IMG/VR virus record: IMGVR_UViG_3300031851_000029
Span: 1-59,141 of that record
Source of the DNA: a virus
Strand: one strand, 5' to 3'
Length of the DNA: 59,141 bases
The translations under genes and the position numbers were made by a program. Below are positions 18,565-28,877 of the stretch, in pieces (within the stretch, counting starts at the first letter, position 1; every line of letters starts with the position of its first letter). The notes beneath the pieces are model-generated. The model ran no database searches. It saw nothing but the letters and a program-made list of their open reading frames with translations, and was not told the DNA's origin.

Positions 18565-21500
18565 CAGTCCTCCATGATCCTGTTAATTTGATGTGCAGTT
18601 ATAGGCCTTCTTGTATCGTTTACCACGATACTTCCAGAAGATCCAGTCCTAGACATCATACTCATTATATCACTCATTCCCGATCTATTCACTATTTCTC
18701 CACGCATTCTATAAGCATTATTTCTCTGCATTCTAGCTTGCCCAAGATTGATTGGCCTATTGAGCATTTCTGGGTCCGATTGTTGTGGAAGTGAATTTGG
18801 CTGAATGTGTCTATCTGTAGCAGTTCCAGACATAATAGATGCGTTCACTTTAGCATCTGAGAATTCACCAGGTTGAATTATTGGAGTAGGCGAATAGCCA
18901 CTATCTCCAAGTAACGAGCCAACCCCTATACTTGCAACAGCACCTAAGGCTAACGGACCCATCATTTTTGTAGAAGTTAAAGCCTGAGCTCTTCTTATTG
19001 CTTTTGATCCCCTATTCATGAAAGCGCCAATTTGTTCTGCTTGATTTCTTCCTGCAGCCATCATCTGTCCTTGAACGGAGCCTGCTTCTGCAATGCTTGA
19101 TTGCCACATTCTTAATGCATCTGCAGAATCCATCTTGGCCATATTCGATAGTCTTCTCATAGTCTTTACGCCTTCAACTCCGGTTTCTCTAGCCGTGCTA
19201 GAAGCTAACTTGAGGCTTTGCATAATTTCACTTAAATCCACTGAGGTTCCTACTAAAGCATTATTAATCTTCTTTCTTGTTGCAACATCTAAAATGTCAG
19301 AAGTGTCTATTCCAGTAATAGTCATTTTACCTGCTTCTAGATCTGTTCCTCTAAAAACAGTTTTTCTAATAAAGGCTTCAAAAGCTTCAGTGCTTTCGCC
19401 TCCAGAACGAATCATTTGATTAATAGCTTTTTCACCAGCTTCTGTGACTTCTAAACCGACACCAAGCTTCTTAGCTTTGATACCTACTTCTTCTACAGCA
19501 GTTAAAAGGGACATTGCTTGCTGTTGCTTTGCAACATCGCCTGGTCCAAGAGTTGTTCCAACTAGCCCCATTCTTAGCTGATCTAGCGCAACGTCATACC
19601 TACCAACATCTTTTGCAATACGCTCTTTAATAGCCTCTTGATAAGCAAACTGACCCACATCTAGGGGTTGACCAGTTTTTATATGCTCACCTAAATTTTC
19701 AAGACCCTCTTTAGAAGCGTCTACCATCATCCTAGTATGAGCTCTATATTTTATATCTTGTGATAAGATTTCTTCTGATTTTTGATGAATCATTTTTCTC
19801 ATATTCTTACCAGGGAATATGAGTTTATATAAGTCACCATCGAAGTCACCAATCATGCCAGAAGCAATAGACATGTCTAAGGGTCTTACTTTCTGACCAT
19901 AGTGAACCCCAATCTGCATATTGGGGAATAGCAGTCTTGCACCACCTTCACCTGAAGAGTACTTCGTTATGTTCTGAGCCATAGTTGTAAAGAATGCTTT
20001 TTTAGCACCTGCAGTGCCTTTTTCCATATTGGAAATATCTGCAAAGCTAGTTATATTCTTTCCAGCTGCTTTGTTTATTCTGGCTAAAGCTCGATTTCCT
20101 TCTTCTGTAGCTGTGAATGCTTTAAATACAGCGTCATCTGCACCATACCCAACTTCTGCAGCATGCCTAAAGATGCTTGAAGGTGCGATATGGCCTGGGC
20201 CTAACTGAGGATCTCTAACTACAAAAGCATCAACACCAGTCATTTTATCAGATTCCATCCCTGTAAAGAATCTTTCAAAGATTGTGCCAGCATCTTGTGC
20301 TGCTTTCGCTCCAGAACCACCTTCACCTAAAGCTGTTAATGAATTCTTTTCTCCAGCTATGTATTGGCTCATAGCTGAAAGAAAAGTTTCAGTTTCAGCA
20401 AAAACTGCTCTACCTTTAGTATGTCCAAAAGCTTTTTTTGCCCTACCTATTTGTTCATCGTTCAGATCCCAAGAAGGAGAGCTTTTAGTTGAAAGCGTTT
20501 CTCTACGCCCAGAGCTATATTCTGCTGCTGCTTCTTTACCCTGAACACCACTAACTGAATCCCCAGGCATTCCGCCTAAAGATACACTTTGACCTACAGC
20601 CATAGCTGAGCCACGTAGCTTCCCTCTTAGAAGTCCTCTGTTAGTTGCTGCCCATATTTCTGCCATGTCTCCTTTAAAGGAACGCATTGCTTCAACCGAT
20701 CTTCCCATATCTTCTGTTGATCTCATTGAGATAGAATCTATTCGAGCTAAATCTCCTGAAAAAGTAGACATTCTTCTTACATATTCGTTTTCGATAGTCA
20801 TGGCACCTTCCAGTCCTGGAATCTTAGTACCTTTCATCATGTCGATTGTGTCTCCACCAGCAACAAAGAAACCCCCAGAATGACCAAAAGCAGTTTTAGC
20901 AGCATTTTTGATATTGCCACTTCCTTCAAAATCAAGCATAAAGCCGCCAGCGCCTCTAAATCTTTCGCTTCTAAGGAAAGACTTCATGCTCTCTGGATCT
21001 CTACCCATCAGCTCTTTGTAGCTAACTCTCTCCATTTTTTGAAATCTAGATTGCTCGGTTATTCTAGTGTTGCCAGCAATAGACTCTTCCATCCTAGTAA
21101 GGGACCTAAGTGTTGATAACTCTTTTTCAGTACCTTCTTTTCTTGCAAGGAGCCCTGTCATGAAATCTGATACAGTATCTACGGGTAAGCCCATAATATT
21201 TTGCAACCTATGTTGCAAGAACTGATAAGTTCTAGGCTCCATTGAGCCTAAATTTCTTCTATATTCAGAAGCTTGCGGTCCTGGAACCAAAGAGCCTAAA
21301 CCTAGCGCCCAACCTTCTTTTGCAACCTTGATTATTTCCTCCGCATTATGCCCACCAAGATGCTTGCTTATCAGCCTTCCAACAGCTTTGTCAGCATCTT
21401 TAATTCCTGCTTTTTGACCTATCTTTCCTAAATGTTCTTGAACTCCAGCAAAAGCCATTCCTGCTAATCTTGGGTTTATAGGCTGGCCAGATTTAGCCAG

Positions 21501-23897
21501 ACCTTGAGCTGTAGCCTCAATTACTGAAGTTAAATACTTATATTGCTTTTTAAAAGCCATAGTCTCTTTGCCGTAATCAAGTTTGCTTAATGCACCACTA
21601 GCCAAACTGTTTACTTCTGATCTAAATGCATTCGCATTTTGACCTGTAATCAAAGTGGCCCCTCCAACTAGTTGGTTTGCCAAATAAGCAGGACTCTTCT
21701 TCAGCATCGATCCTTCAGTCAAAAGCATGTTTGATTCATTTATGTTGGCTGATCGTAAAACCTCAGTCATTGAGACTCCACCAACTTGCTGTTGTGCTAT
21801 TCGAGAACTAACGTTTTCATTTATAGGCTTTACAGTTCCCTTGAATAGGGGGCCGAACACTTTAGCAAAAGCAGATTGAACAGTATATTGCCCTGAAAAA
21901 TGAAGCATCTTCTTTTGTGTAGTGCTTGTCATTTCTTCTAAACCGATATCTAAAGACTTAATTCCAGCCCATCTAGGCAATCCTACTTCTCCCAAGTTTT
22001 CATTAAAACCCATCAAAGCCATTCCCCCGTCTTTGCCGCCAAACACTTTGTAAAAATCATCCATACTGCTGATAGTTTGCCCTGCTAAACTTGGGCTAAG
22101 GAGCTTTGTGCTTTGCCCTTGGCCAACTTTAAGCCTGCCTCCAGCTTGTTGCTGGTGCATCAATTCATTTGTCAATAGAGTTGAGATTTTTTTGTGACCG
22201 CTAGTCCTTGGATCTACAATAGTCTTAGTTAAATCATTAGTAACCATCAGACCCCTCTTGGGATCTCCCATGTAAGCTTCACCCTCACCAAGACCGAGCC
22301 CCCTACCTTTAACATCTAGTACGTGGGCTCTTTGAATTGCACCACTTGCAACGTCTGCTGCCAAGTCTAGACTTTGTCCTACTGAACGAACTGTTCCTGA
22401 AACTCCGAAACCAGGCAAAGGATTGAAGCCTTGATTGCTGAATATAGAGGATCTACCAATAAACTGCTTTTCTCTTGCAGTTACAGGCTGTAGGGTTCTG
22501 TCTAATTCTATACCAATGCCTCTCATCTTCGAAAGAGTTCCCCCCTCTCTCATAGACATGGAAAAATATGCACTTTCATCTTTCATCAAATTGACCATTG
22601 GGTCTCCAGCAGTATCTAAGAATCCTGGGCTATTAGCACCTAACAATGCTCTAAAAACTCTATTCTCACTCCTTGTAAGCTTCTGCGCATCTAAGAAAGT
22701 TACCGTATTCTGCTGAACTGCAAGGTTACCTTGCATCTTGTTGAAAAGTGCTCCACTATGCCTAAAGGACCTTGGCATCTGTTCCGACACGTCAGTTAAG
22801 GCGCTATGGTAAAATTTAGGCTGTAGATATTCTAAGCCACGCTTACCTGCCATCTCTTCAAATTTGCGTACTGCAAATTCGCTGAATGTGAAAAACGCTC
22901 CGTTCTTTTTACCAAGTTCACCTACCACCATAGACTGAGTGAGGCTTTTGCTGCCTCCACTAGTCATTCTTGAAACTTCTGGAGCATCTCCATAAAGCCT
23001 TCTTGTTGCATACGTAGTAGTTCCTTGCCCGCCTCTGTATATACCAACATGCCCTATACTTCCCTTGTTTTGTACAAGGGCGCTTGCCAACTGTATAGGG
23101 ACATTGATGAAATTAGAAGTTCCTCTACTCGCTGCAAGAGGGCTCTTGTATACTCTTGCATATGTAGAAGTGCCACCACCTTCTTTGATCTGGCCTAATT
23201 GAACTAAATCTTTAGCGTTTGCACCTGCAGCTTTCATTATCCTGCTATACCTACTCCTTGCTAAAGGATCTAAGTCATCTGGATTTAGTATTGGGTTGAA
23301 TTTTGGGCTTAAGCCTTGAAGGTCGACTTGTGCTGGGCCAGTAATTACGTTTGCATATGGACTAAGATTTTTGAAGAGTCTTCTTGCCTTGCCTTTTCTC
23401 TCTTCATCTCCAGATGACATCACAGATTCCATAACTTGTTTTATCATCTTTTCTTCAGATTCGATCATACTGCTTTGATCTTTAGATAAGAGTTCTAACA
23501 ATTGGTCTTTTATTCCTGGGGCAAGTCCACTGTCTGATTGATCAACTAGCTCAATAGCACTACCAATAAGTACTCTTCTGCTTTCTGCGCCTTCTTCAAG
23601 CATTTTTCTAATTTGGCCTCCCTCAAGAAGGCTTTGCCTCAAGTTGTCAGCTTTGATTCGGTTGTTTCTTTCTAGAAGCTTGTCTAGATTCTCACCGACT
23701 CTCATGTTCGCTTCTTTTATACCGTTATTGATGCCACCACCCAATAGTGCCCTATTAGACTTTATTCCATTGAGTGCAAAAGCGCCGCCGACAAACATTG
23801 GTGCTATTCCAATTGCTCTCCCAACAAGAGAGCCTGCTAGCGTAGCATCTGATAGAATTTGATTTTTCTTATCATTAGGATCATCACTGAATGACAT
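18564..23897 (-). CDS. Candidate virion RNA polymerase (DFDGD, two-barrel type) in the tail module
   Basis: This 1777-residue protein starts at ATG 23897 behind GGAGG. The N-terminus has a hydrophobic Gly/Ala segment (residues about 20-50). Residues 1345-1360 read S-G-M-I-G-D-F-D-G-D-L-Y-K-L, with D1351, D1353 and D1355 in the metal-binding order of RNA polymerase beta-prime, YonO and QDE-1-type enzymes. Upstream lies V-V-R-D-P-Q-L-G-P-G-H-I (R1228), matching the R-x-P loop of the same barrel; L-F-P and R-P elements between them also fit. A lysine pair at K1022/K1025 could belong to the first barrel, but this is a guess. The gene lies between a putative tape measure and the hub, so the protein is probably packaged. 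Alternatives are a tape-measure domain with a calcium loop, or a degenerate enzyme. Confidence 0.55.
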   Translation of the reverse strand: MSFSDDPNDKKNQILSDATLAGSLVGRAIGIAPMFVGGAFALNGIKSNRALLGGGINNGIKEANMRVGENLDKLLERNNRIKADNLRQSLLEGGQIRKMLEEGAESRRVLIGSAIELVDQSDSGLAPGIKDQLLELLSKDQSSMIESEEKMIKQVMESVMSSGDEERKGKARRLFKNLSPYANVITGPAQVDLQGLSPKFNPILNPDDLDPLARSRYSRIMKAAGANAKDLVQLGQIKEGGGTSTYARVYKSPLAASRGTSNFINVPIQLASALVQNKGSIGHVGIYRGGQGTTTYATRRLYGDAPEVSRMTSGGSKSLTQSMVVGELGKKNGAFFTFSEFAVRKFEEMAGKRGLEYLQPKFYHSALTDVSEQMPRSFRHSGALFNKMQGNLAVQQNTVTFLDAQKLTRSENRVFRALLGANSPGFLDTAGDPMVNLMKDESAYFSMSMREGGTLSKMRGIGIELDRTLQPVTAREKQFIGRSSIFSNQGFNPLPGFGVSGTVRSVGQSLDLAADVASGAIQRAHVLDVKGRGLGLGEGEAYMGDPKRGLMVTNDLTKTIVDPRTSGHKKISTLLTNELMHQQQAGGRLKVGQGQSTKLLSPSLAGQTISSMDDFYKVFGGKDGGMALMGFNENLGEVGLPRWAGIKSLDIGLEEMTSTTQKKMLHFSGQYTVQSAFAKVFGPLFKGTVKPINENVSSRIAQQQVGGVSMTEVLRSANINESNMLLTEGSMLKKSPAYLANQLVGGATLITGQNANAFRSEVNSLASGALSKLDYGKETMAFKKQYKYLTSVIEATAQGLAKSGQPINPRLAGMAFAGVQEHLGKIGQKAGIKDADKAVGRLISKHLGGHNAEEIIKVAKEGWALGLGSLVPGPQASEYRRNLGSMEPRTYQFLQHRLQNIMGLPVDTVSDFMTGLLARKEGTEKELSTLRSLTRMEESIAGNTRITEQSRFQKMERVSYKELMGRDPESMKSFLRSERFRGAGGFMLDFEGSGNIKNAAKTAFGHSGGFFVAGGDTIDMMKGTKIPGLEGAMTIENEYVRRMSTFSGDLARIDSISMRSTEDMGRSVEAMRSFKGDMAEIWAATNRGLLRGKLRGSAMAVGQSVSLGGMPGDSVSGVQGKEAAAEYSSGRRETLSTKSSPSWDLNDEQIGRAKKAFGHTKGRAVFAETETFLSAMSQYIAGEKNSLTALGEGGSGAKAAQDAGTIFERFFTGMESDKMTGVDAFVVRDPQLGPGHIAPSSIFRHAAEVGYGADDAVFKAFTATEEGNRALARINKAAGKNITSFADISNMEKGTAGAKKAFFTTMAQNITKYSSGEGGARLLFPNMQIGVHYGQKVRPLDMSIASGMIGDFDGDLYKLIFPGKNMRKMIHQKSEEILSQDIKYRAHTRMMVDASKEGLENLGEHIKTGQPLDVGQFAYQEAIKERIAKDVGRYDVALDQLRMGLVGTTLGPGDVAKQQQAMSLLTAVEEVGIKAKKLGVGLEVTEAGEKAINQMIRSGGESTEAFEAFIRKTVFRGTDLEAGKMTITGIDTSDILDVATRKKINNALVGTSVDLSEIMQSLKLASSTARETGVEGVKTMRRLSNMAKMDSADALRMWQSSIAEAGSVQGQMMAAGRNQAEQIGAFMNRGSKAIRRAQALTSTKMMGPLALGAVASIGVGSLLGDSGYSPTPIIQPGEFSDAKVNASIMSGTATDRHIQPNSLPQQSDPEMLNRPINLGQARMQRNNAYRMRGEIVNRSGMSDIMSMMSRTGSSGSIVVNDTRRPITAHQINRIMED

Positions 23898-26800
23898 TAT
23901 AATACTCCTCCGTAAGCACCAAGCGCACCCATAATCTCTGTAGATCTATCATCATTCATGTAGAAGTTTCCGTGACCTTGATTCATCATACCCTCAAGCC
24001 TAGACACAGATGCTTCACCAGGCGACCTATACTGAACCCCTGGCCCTCTACCAGCATTAAAGATTTGTCCAGCAATACTGAACGGGTCTGGGCCAGGAAG
24101 TTTTCGTAAGAAGTCATCAGAGCCTTCAAGGTAAGGTTTTCTTGCGTTATTTCTAACTGCTGAATGCCAATATCCGTACTCATGTAAATCTTTTCCTAAA
24201 TTATCAATATATTTTACTTCAACATCGTCTATATTAACATCTTCGTGCCAGCCAATCCAGTCTGTACTAGGCATCATACCGCTATATTTGTGTTGCTGTA
24301 AGTTATTAAATTGACTACCCAAATGAGAATCTGAAGCTGCCGTTTGAGAACCAACGTATAGACTTGGGTCACCTCTGTCAGATCTATCCCAGATTGCCTT
24401 ATAAAGATGATGCTGATCTTTAGGAATCATACTTAAGATCTTGCTCCTTTCTTTTGGACCAGCCATGCTGAATGCATCAAAGAAAGGTTTTTCAGAATCT
24501 GGCAATGTCATATAGATTGACATTGCATCTGATTGGGGGTTGACACCATATCTCGTTTGAGAAGCCATATTTGTGTGGAACCGCTGATCTCCACTTCTGC
24601 CTTGCATTTGAGCCATAGAAGCTAATTGCATTTGCTTTTGAAATTCAAGCTTATCGAAAAAGCTTTGCTGCTCATCAGCTTCTCTTCGCCACAAAGGCTT
24701 GCCTGCGATGTCTAAGGGATCCATAAAGTCTATAGCGCTATAAAAAGCAGGTCTGAACCAGTCTCTTATTGGTTTGTCCCAAAAAGCAAATTGACTACCA
24801 TACATTCTCTGATACTGATATTCTTCAATCATGTCTCGATCAGACATAAGTTTTTGCACTGGCCTGAAACCACCAGGAACCATGTACTCCACAGGAGCAA
24901 CTGCTTTTCTTATAAATTTTTGAGCTGAAGCTTGAGCTCCCTGAGTTATATTAGATAAGAGGGGAACCTCTATAGCGTTTGGATCAACCCTGTCAAAGGT
25001 TCTACTGATTCTTTCGTTGTAAAGTCGGTCAACGCCATCCATCATGGCGTTTTCTGCATCAGTTGTTATTCCTTCTGATCTTTTTGTATATAACCTTTGT
25101 CTAATGTTCTTGAACTCTTTAGACATAGGCGCAACGTCTGCAAGGATAGCCATCTTAAAAATATCTGGATAATCTTCTTTAGAAAACCCTTTTAAAGCTG
25201 GATTGATAGCTTCATAACCGCTACCCGGAAGTCTAAGGTGTCCTTCATCAATAAGCCTGTAAGGATCTCCATGCTTAAATCTATCTGGAAGCCAATAAGG
25301 CATCCTATTCATTAGGGGATTATACTCTTCTATTTCTCCTCTCTTCTTTGGCAAAAAACGTCTAATTGGCTCAGTCATAAAAAGACCACCACCAAGATTT
25401 AAGTCCCAAAAAGCTTCTCCAGGATCAGTCATTGATCCTGCACTTGCCATTATCGGTCTTTGTGTTCCAAAAGTTTCTATGCCTGTGTTTGCTTTTTGAA
25501 CCATGTTTTTGGCCCAACCCGTCAAGCCTTCTAGTTCTCTAAACTGATGCTGCATGCCTCCAGCAATATATCCTGCAGAAAACGGAGAGTAAGGAACACC
25601 CGCTGACTTGCCTCCAAGTCCAGGAGCCGCTCCTCTTATTTCGGGCTTGTGCTTAAACTCTATACTTCCATCAGGGCCCTCCCTCATGTATTCTGAAGTA
25701 TGCATGAGCTTTGCAGGCTTTATTAGTCTGCCAATGGTTCCAGAAAGCAACCCTCCTATAACTGGAACATCTTCAAATGCTGCACCACTAATTGGGTAGG
25801 GTCTATCCCAATAGTTTTCTTTTTCTATGTGGTAAGTAAAGTTCTTTAAAAAGAATTTTCTAATTGGAGATATTTCATCTTCATTTTCACCCCAAGCAGA
25901 CTTCTGTCTAGCTCGGCTCATCATAGCTACGTATGCATGAGGTCTATGATATTTTACTTCAGCGCCCTCAAATGGTGTACCACCACCTTCCCACCACCTA
26001 CCTCTTTTGACAGCTACTTGCTTCTGACCACTATATATTGCACTAAGCTCAGAAGGACCTTCCATGCTTCCTAAAAGAGCACCAGTGGCAAGCTGTTGAA
26101 AAGCTAGAGCTCCAGCAAATAAAGTTCCAACTCTGCCAAGTCTACTTTTAAAACCATGTTTTGCCAGAACTCCAACTTCTCCTCTAACTTGGTTTCCATG
26201 CAGGGCTTCTCCCTGCATATTTGCACCAAAGAGGCTGTGTATGAATTTTGCTCCAAATCCATGAAGCCCTCTAGCTATTTTTGCAGCGTTGCCATCACCT
26301 TGGTACTTTAATCCAATATCATCCAATCTCTCAGCAAGAGCTTTGTTCACAATATTATTATTTTTTAACTCTTCTCTTCTCGTTTCAGTTGCAGTCTCAA
26401 ACACATGATGCAACTCTCTAAGCATACCATCTACTGGGCCAGCACCTTTTGAAGAAGCATGCTTATAGAGGTAAGAGTAAAGCTTAGATCTTTGCCTTCT
26501 GGTTCTTAAGTCTTCTGGGCCTTTGATACCCATTTGATCTAAGAAGGGTTCTATCTCAGATAAGTTCTTTCTTAAGTAACTATTTATAGGTGAAGTGCCG
26601 TCTTTTAAGTTTGGACTTTCTCTAAGTATTTTATAAAGAGATTCTCCTACACCAGTACTTAAAGATTTTGGTAGATCTGTTGTGGTGGCGTTTATCATTG
26701 ATTGGCCCAAGCCAATACTCTTCCTTAAGTCACCAGACATGTGCTCTAGCATTTTGCCAGTGAGCCCACCTCTCATGAATAAATCTGGCATACTCATTAT

Positions 26801-28201
26801 GCCAAGACCTATTCCCATCAAGGCCCCAGTCTTCCAGTCTGAAATACCTGGAAGGAACCCCTCCATTGTTCTTCTATAAGTATTCATTCCAGTTACAGCG
26901 CCTATTGCAGACTTTGCAATATGCATCTTAGTTGCTGTAGTAGCTATGCCTTCTATTACTCCCTGATCGAAACCAGGCAGTATGACCTGACCAAAAAAGC
27001 TTGCAACACCAACTGCAAACGCTGCTTTTGGTGAACCACCCTTTCTTACCTTATTGAACAAATAAGCTGCAGTAGCAGACACTGCTCCTGATGCTATAAA
27101 TTCACCAGGAAGACTGTAGTTCCTCCTTACCCAGTCAACTTGTTGTAGTGCTGCATAGCCTGCACCTATCTTTGCAGCTTTGCCTCCATACCTTAAGAAC
27201 ATGTTGAGTGGCTTACCAGAAGTAACGCCAAGCTTCATTCCTAAGCTTTTTTCAAGATGTGGTGTTGCGTTCTGTAAAAATGGTACTTGCTCAATTACTC
27301 CTTGCAGGAGCCTGTTGAACCTTTCCATTCCAAATGCAAGGGGAACTTGTGCATAGCTAGCAGCTAGCTTTGCGCCTCCCATTGCCCCCGCTTTTTCAAG
27401 CGGGATCGGAGCAAAACCTTTTCTAGATTTAAATTGACCTTCTGAAAAATTAGCAAAAAGTCTATCAGCTTTAGTTTGTGAGCCAACGCCCCATTTGTCT
27501 GTAATGCCAAGTGATTGCAATACGGAATAGAAAGCAGTATTAACTTTAGCAGAAGTGGAATGCCTGCCTTTATGAATTCCTTTTTCAAAAACATCTGCTT
27601 CAAATGGAGCTGTCTCCATTAATGCAGCTTTATTAGAGACAACTGTCCAATTGCCTTTTGTAGACTTGCCACCTATACTAGGAGTCATTCTCCTACTTAA
27701 AAGCTTACCTGTTCTAGAGTTTAGATCTTGCTCATATCTGAGTTCAAAATCAGATAAATCCATCCCTGCTTTTGCAAAATTCTCTTCACCAATTATTTGT
27801 CTTAAGTATTGTTTTGTTTCATCTGTGGATGTAAACTCAGCTCCATATTCATAGAAGCCAACTTTTTTTGTTGCATCAATTACAGATTTGCCAACATCTA
27901 AATTCTTGGCTGCACCAGATGTAAAAGGCGATAAGAACTCAGAGACTCTAAAAGTATTCAGTAAAGAGAAAGGAGTTCTTTCAGCAAAGGCTCTCCAATG
28001 CGATTGTGCTAAGTCTATCCCGAACCTAGATTGACCTTGCGGTCCTTTACCTACTCTTGTATTGGCTGCTACGCCAAAAGCACCAGCACCTAAAGCTGCA
28101 CTTACAGCTAAGTTTTTAAACCCTTCTTGAGGGGGCGACCAAGGAGTGTATTCTTCAGAGCTCCATATAGGCGATGCACTAGAATATGGTTGATATGCCA
28201 T
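23897..28201 (-). CDS. Large tail-interior protein, candidate tape measure or ejected protein
   Basis: This 1434-residue protein has a strong ribosome site (AAGGAGGT) before ATG 28201 and a TAATG overlap with the next gene. It follows the two chaperone-position genes, where the tape measure normally lies. It is not a simple coiled coil. The first 500 residues carry several Gly/Ala hydrophobic segments (near residues 30-50, 340-400 and 430-480). The second half is polar, with Trp- and Arg-rich segments such as K-R-G-R-W-W-E-G-G-G-T-P-F-E-G (about residue 735). Such a mix suits a protein stored in the tube or head and ejected into the membrane. It may pair with the polymerase candidate that follows it. 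Confidence 0.6.
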   Translation of the reverse strand: MAYQPYSSASPIWSSEEYTPWSPPQEGFKNLAVSAALGAGAFGVAANTRVGKGPQGQSRFGIDLAQSHWRAFAERTPFSLLNTFRVSEFLSPFTSGAAKNLDVGKSVIDATKKVGFYEYGAEFTSTDETKQYLRQIIGEENFAKAGMDLSDFELRYEQDLNSRTGKLLSRRMTPSIGGKSTKGNWTVVSNKAALMETAPFEADVFEKGIHKGRHSTSAKVNTAFYSVLQSLGITDKWGVGSQTKADRLFANFSEGQFKSRKGFAPIPLEKAGAMGGAKLAASYAQVPLAFGMERFNRLLQGVIEQVPFLQNATPHLEKSLGMKLGVTSGKPLNMFLRYGGKAAKIGAGYAALQQVDWVRRNYSLPGEFIASGAVSATAAYLFNKVRKGGSPKAAFAVGVASFFGQVILPGFDQGVIEGIATTATKMHIAKSAIGAVTGMNTYRRTMEGFLPGISDWKTGALMGIGLGIMSMPDLFMRGGLTGKMLEHMSGDLRKSIGLGQSMINATTTDLPKSLSTGVGESLYKILRESPNLKDGTSPINSYLRKNLSEIEPFLDQMGIKGPEDLRTRRQRSKLYSYLYKHASSKGAGPVDGMLRELHHVFETATETRREELKNNNIVNKALAERLDDIGLKYQGDGNAAKIARGLHGFGAKFIHSLFGANMQGEALHGNQVRGEVGVLAKHGFKSRLGRVGTLFAGALAFQQLATGALLGSMEGPSELSAIYSGQKQVAVKRGRWWEGGGTPFEGAEVKYHRPHAYVAMMSRARQKSAWGENEDEISPIRKFFLKNFTYHIEKENYWDRPYPISGAAFEDVPVIGGLLSGTIGRLIKPAKLMHTSEYMREGPDGSIEFKHKPEIRGAAPGLGGKSAGVPYSPFSAGYIAGGMQHQFRELEGLTGWAKNMVQKANTGIETFGTQRPIMASAGSMTDPGEAFWDLNLGGGLFMTEPIRRFLPKKRGEIEEYNPLMNRMPYWLPDRFKHGDPYRLIDEGHLRLPGSGYEAINPALKGFSKEDYPDIFKMAILADVAPMSKEFKNIRQRLYTKRSEGITTDAENAMMDGVDRLYNERISRTFDRVDPNAIEVPLLSNITQGAQASAQKFIRKAVAPVEYMVPGGFRPVQKLMSDRDMIEEYQYQRMYGSQFAFWDKPIRDWFRPAFYSAIDFMDPLDIAGKPLWRREADEQQSFFDKLEFQKQMQLASMAQMQGRSGDQRFHTNMASQTRYGVNPQSDAMSIYMTLPDSEKPFFDAFSMAGPKERSKILSMIPKDQHHLYKAIWDRSDRGDPSLYVGSQTAASDSHLGSQFNNLQQHKYSGMMPSTDWIGWHEDVNIDDVEVKYIDNLGKDLHEYGYWHSAVRNNARKPYLEGSDDFLRKLPGPDPFSIAGQIFNAGRGPGVQYRSPGEASVSRLEGMMNQGHGNFYMNDDRSTEIMGALGAYGGVL

Positions 28202-28204
28202 GCG

Positions 28205-28870
28205 TTACCTCCTTTGACTTAGCTTACGTAACTGCCCCTTGCTCAATTTGCCTTGCTGAGCTTCTTCAATATCGAACGCTCCCATAGCCTTCTTGATAGC
28301 TCTGTTATCTGCAGCAAAGTCAATGCCGTGACCTTGGTCCCGCTTACTTTCACTTCGAACTTCTTCAAGAGTCTTAATCTGTGACAAATCAAGCTTTTCA
28401 TAATCTGGGTTCTGTTTAGAAAGTATATTCTCAGCAATAGTAAAATTTCTTAAGAATGTTGGCCTTGACCAACTTTCCATTTCTTGAATCTTGTAACTAA
28501 AAACAGTCATTACTACAGATCTCATATACTCAAATACAGTATCGGATGGATGCTGTCTTCTCAATACAGCCAAATCATCTCTTAAGGTTTCTTGATCACA
28601 GTCTCCAGATAAAAACAGAATCAGCCGACCCACTGACATAGTGAGGCCGGCTGACAAGTTATCAGACAATAATCTGTAGTTACCTATATAGCAACGCTCA
28701 AATACTAAGTCCCAAAGCTCGAATTCTGAATAAACCCCAGCCTCTCTAAGGCTTCTGAAAACCTTATACTCGTGTATAGATAGCAACCTATAGGACAGCT
28801 TAATATCTTCATTGGGAAACCAAGTCTGGTATAAGTTGCCACTAGCTTCTATAATGGCATCTATATCCAT
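28205..28870 (-). CDS. Tail assembly chaperone-position protein 2
   Basis: This 221-residue, mostly helical protein starts at ATG 28870, 8 bases after the stop of the previous gene, and ends just before the 1434-residue gene. The C-terminus is basic and Gln-rich (K-L-S-K-G-Q-L-R-K-L-S-Q-R-R). In long-tailed phages two proteins between tube and tape measure bind the tape measure during assembly, the second often made by a minus-one frameshift. Here the two are separate cistrons and I found no slippery site in the short overlap between frames. The assignment rests on position and helical character only. Confidence 0.5.
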   Translation of the reverse strand: MDIDAIIEASGNLYQTWFPNEDIKLSYRLLSIHEYKVFRSLREAGVYSEFELWDLVFERCYIGNYRLLSDNLSAGLTMSVGRLILFLSGDCDQETLRDDLAVLRRQHPSDTVFEYMRSVVMTVFSYKIQEMESWSRPTFLRNFTIAENILSKQNPDYEKLDLSQIKTLEEVRSESKRDQGHGIDFAADNRAIKKAMGAFDIEEAQQGKLSKGQLRKLSQRR

Positions 28871-28877
28871 TGTAACT

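Noticed and set aside
19833-19847. DFDGD as an EF-hand-like calcium loop
   Set aside because: The D-x-D-G-D order also fits calcium loops, but the preceding S-G-M-I-G, the following L-Y and the upstream R-D-P-x-L-x-P-G fit the polymerase barrel better. Not fully excluded.
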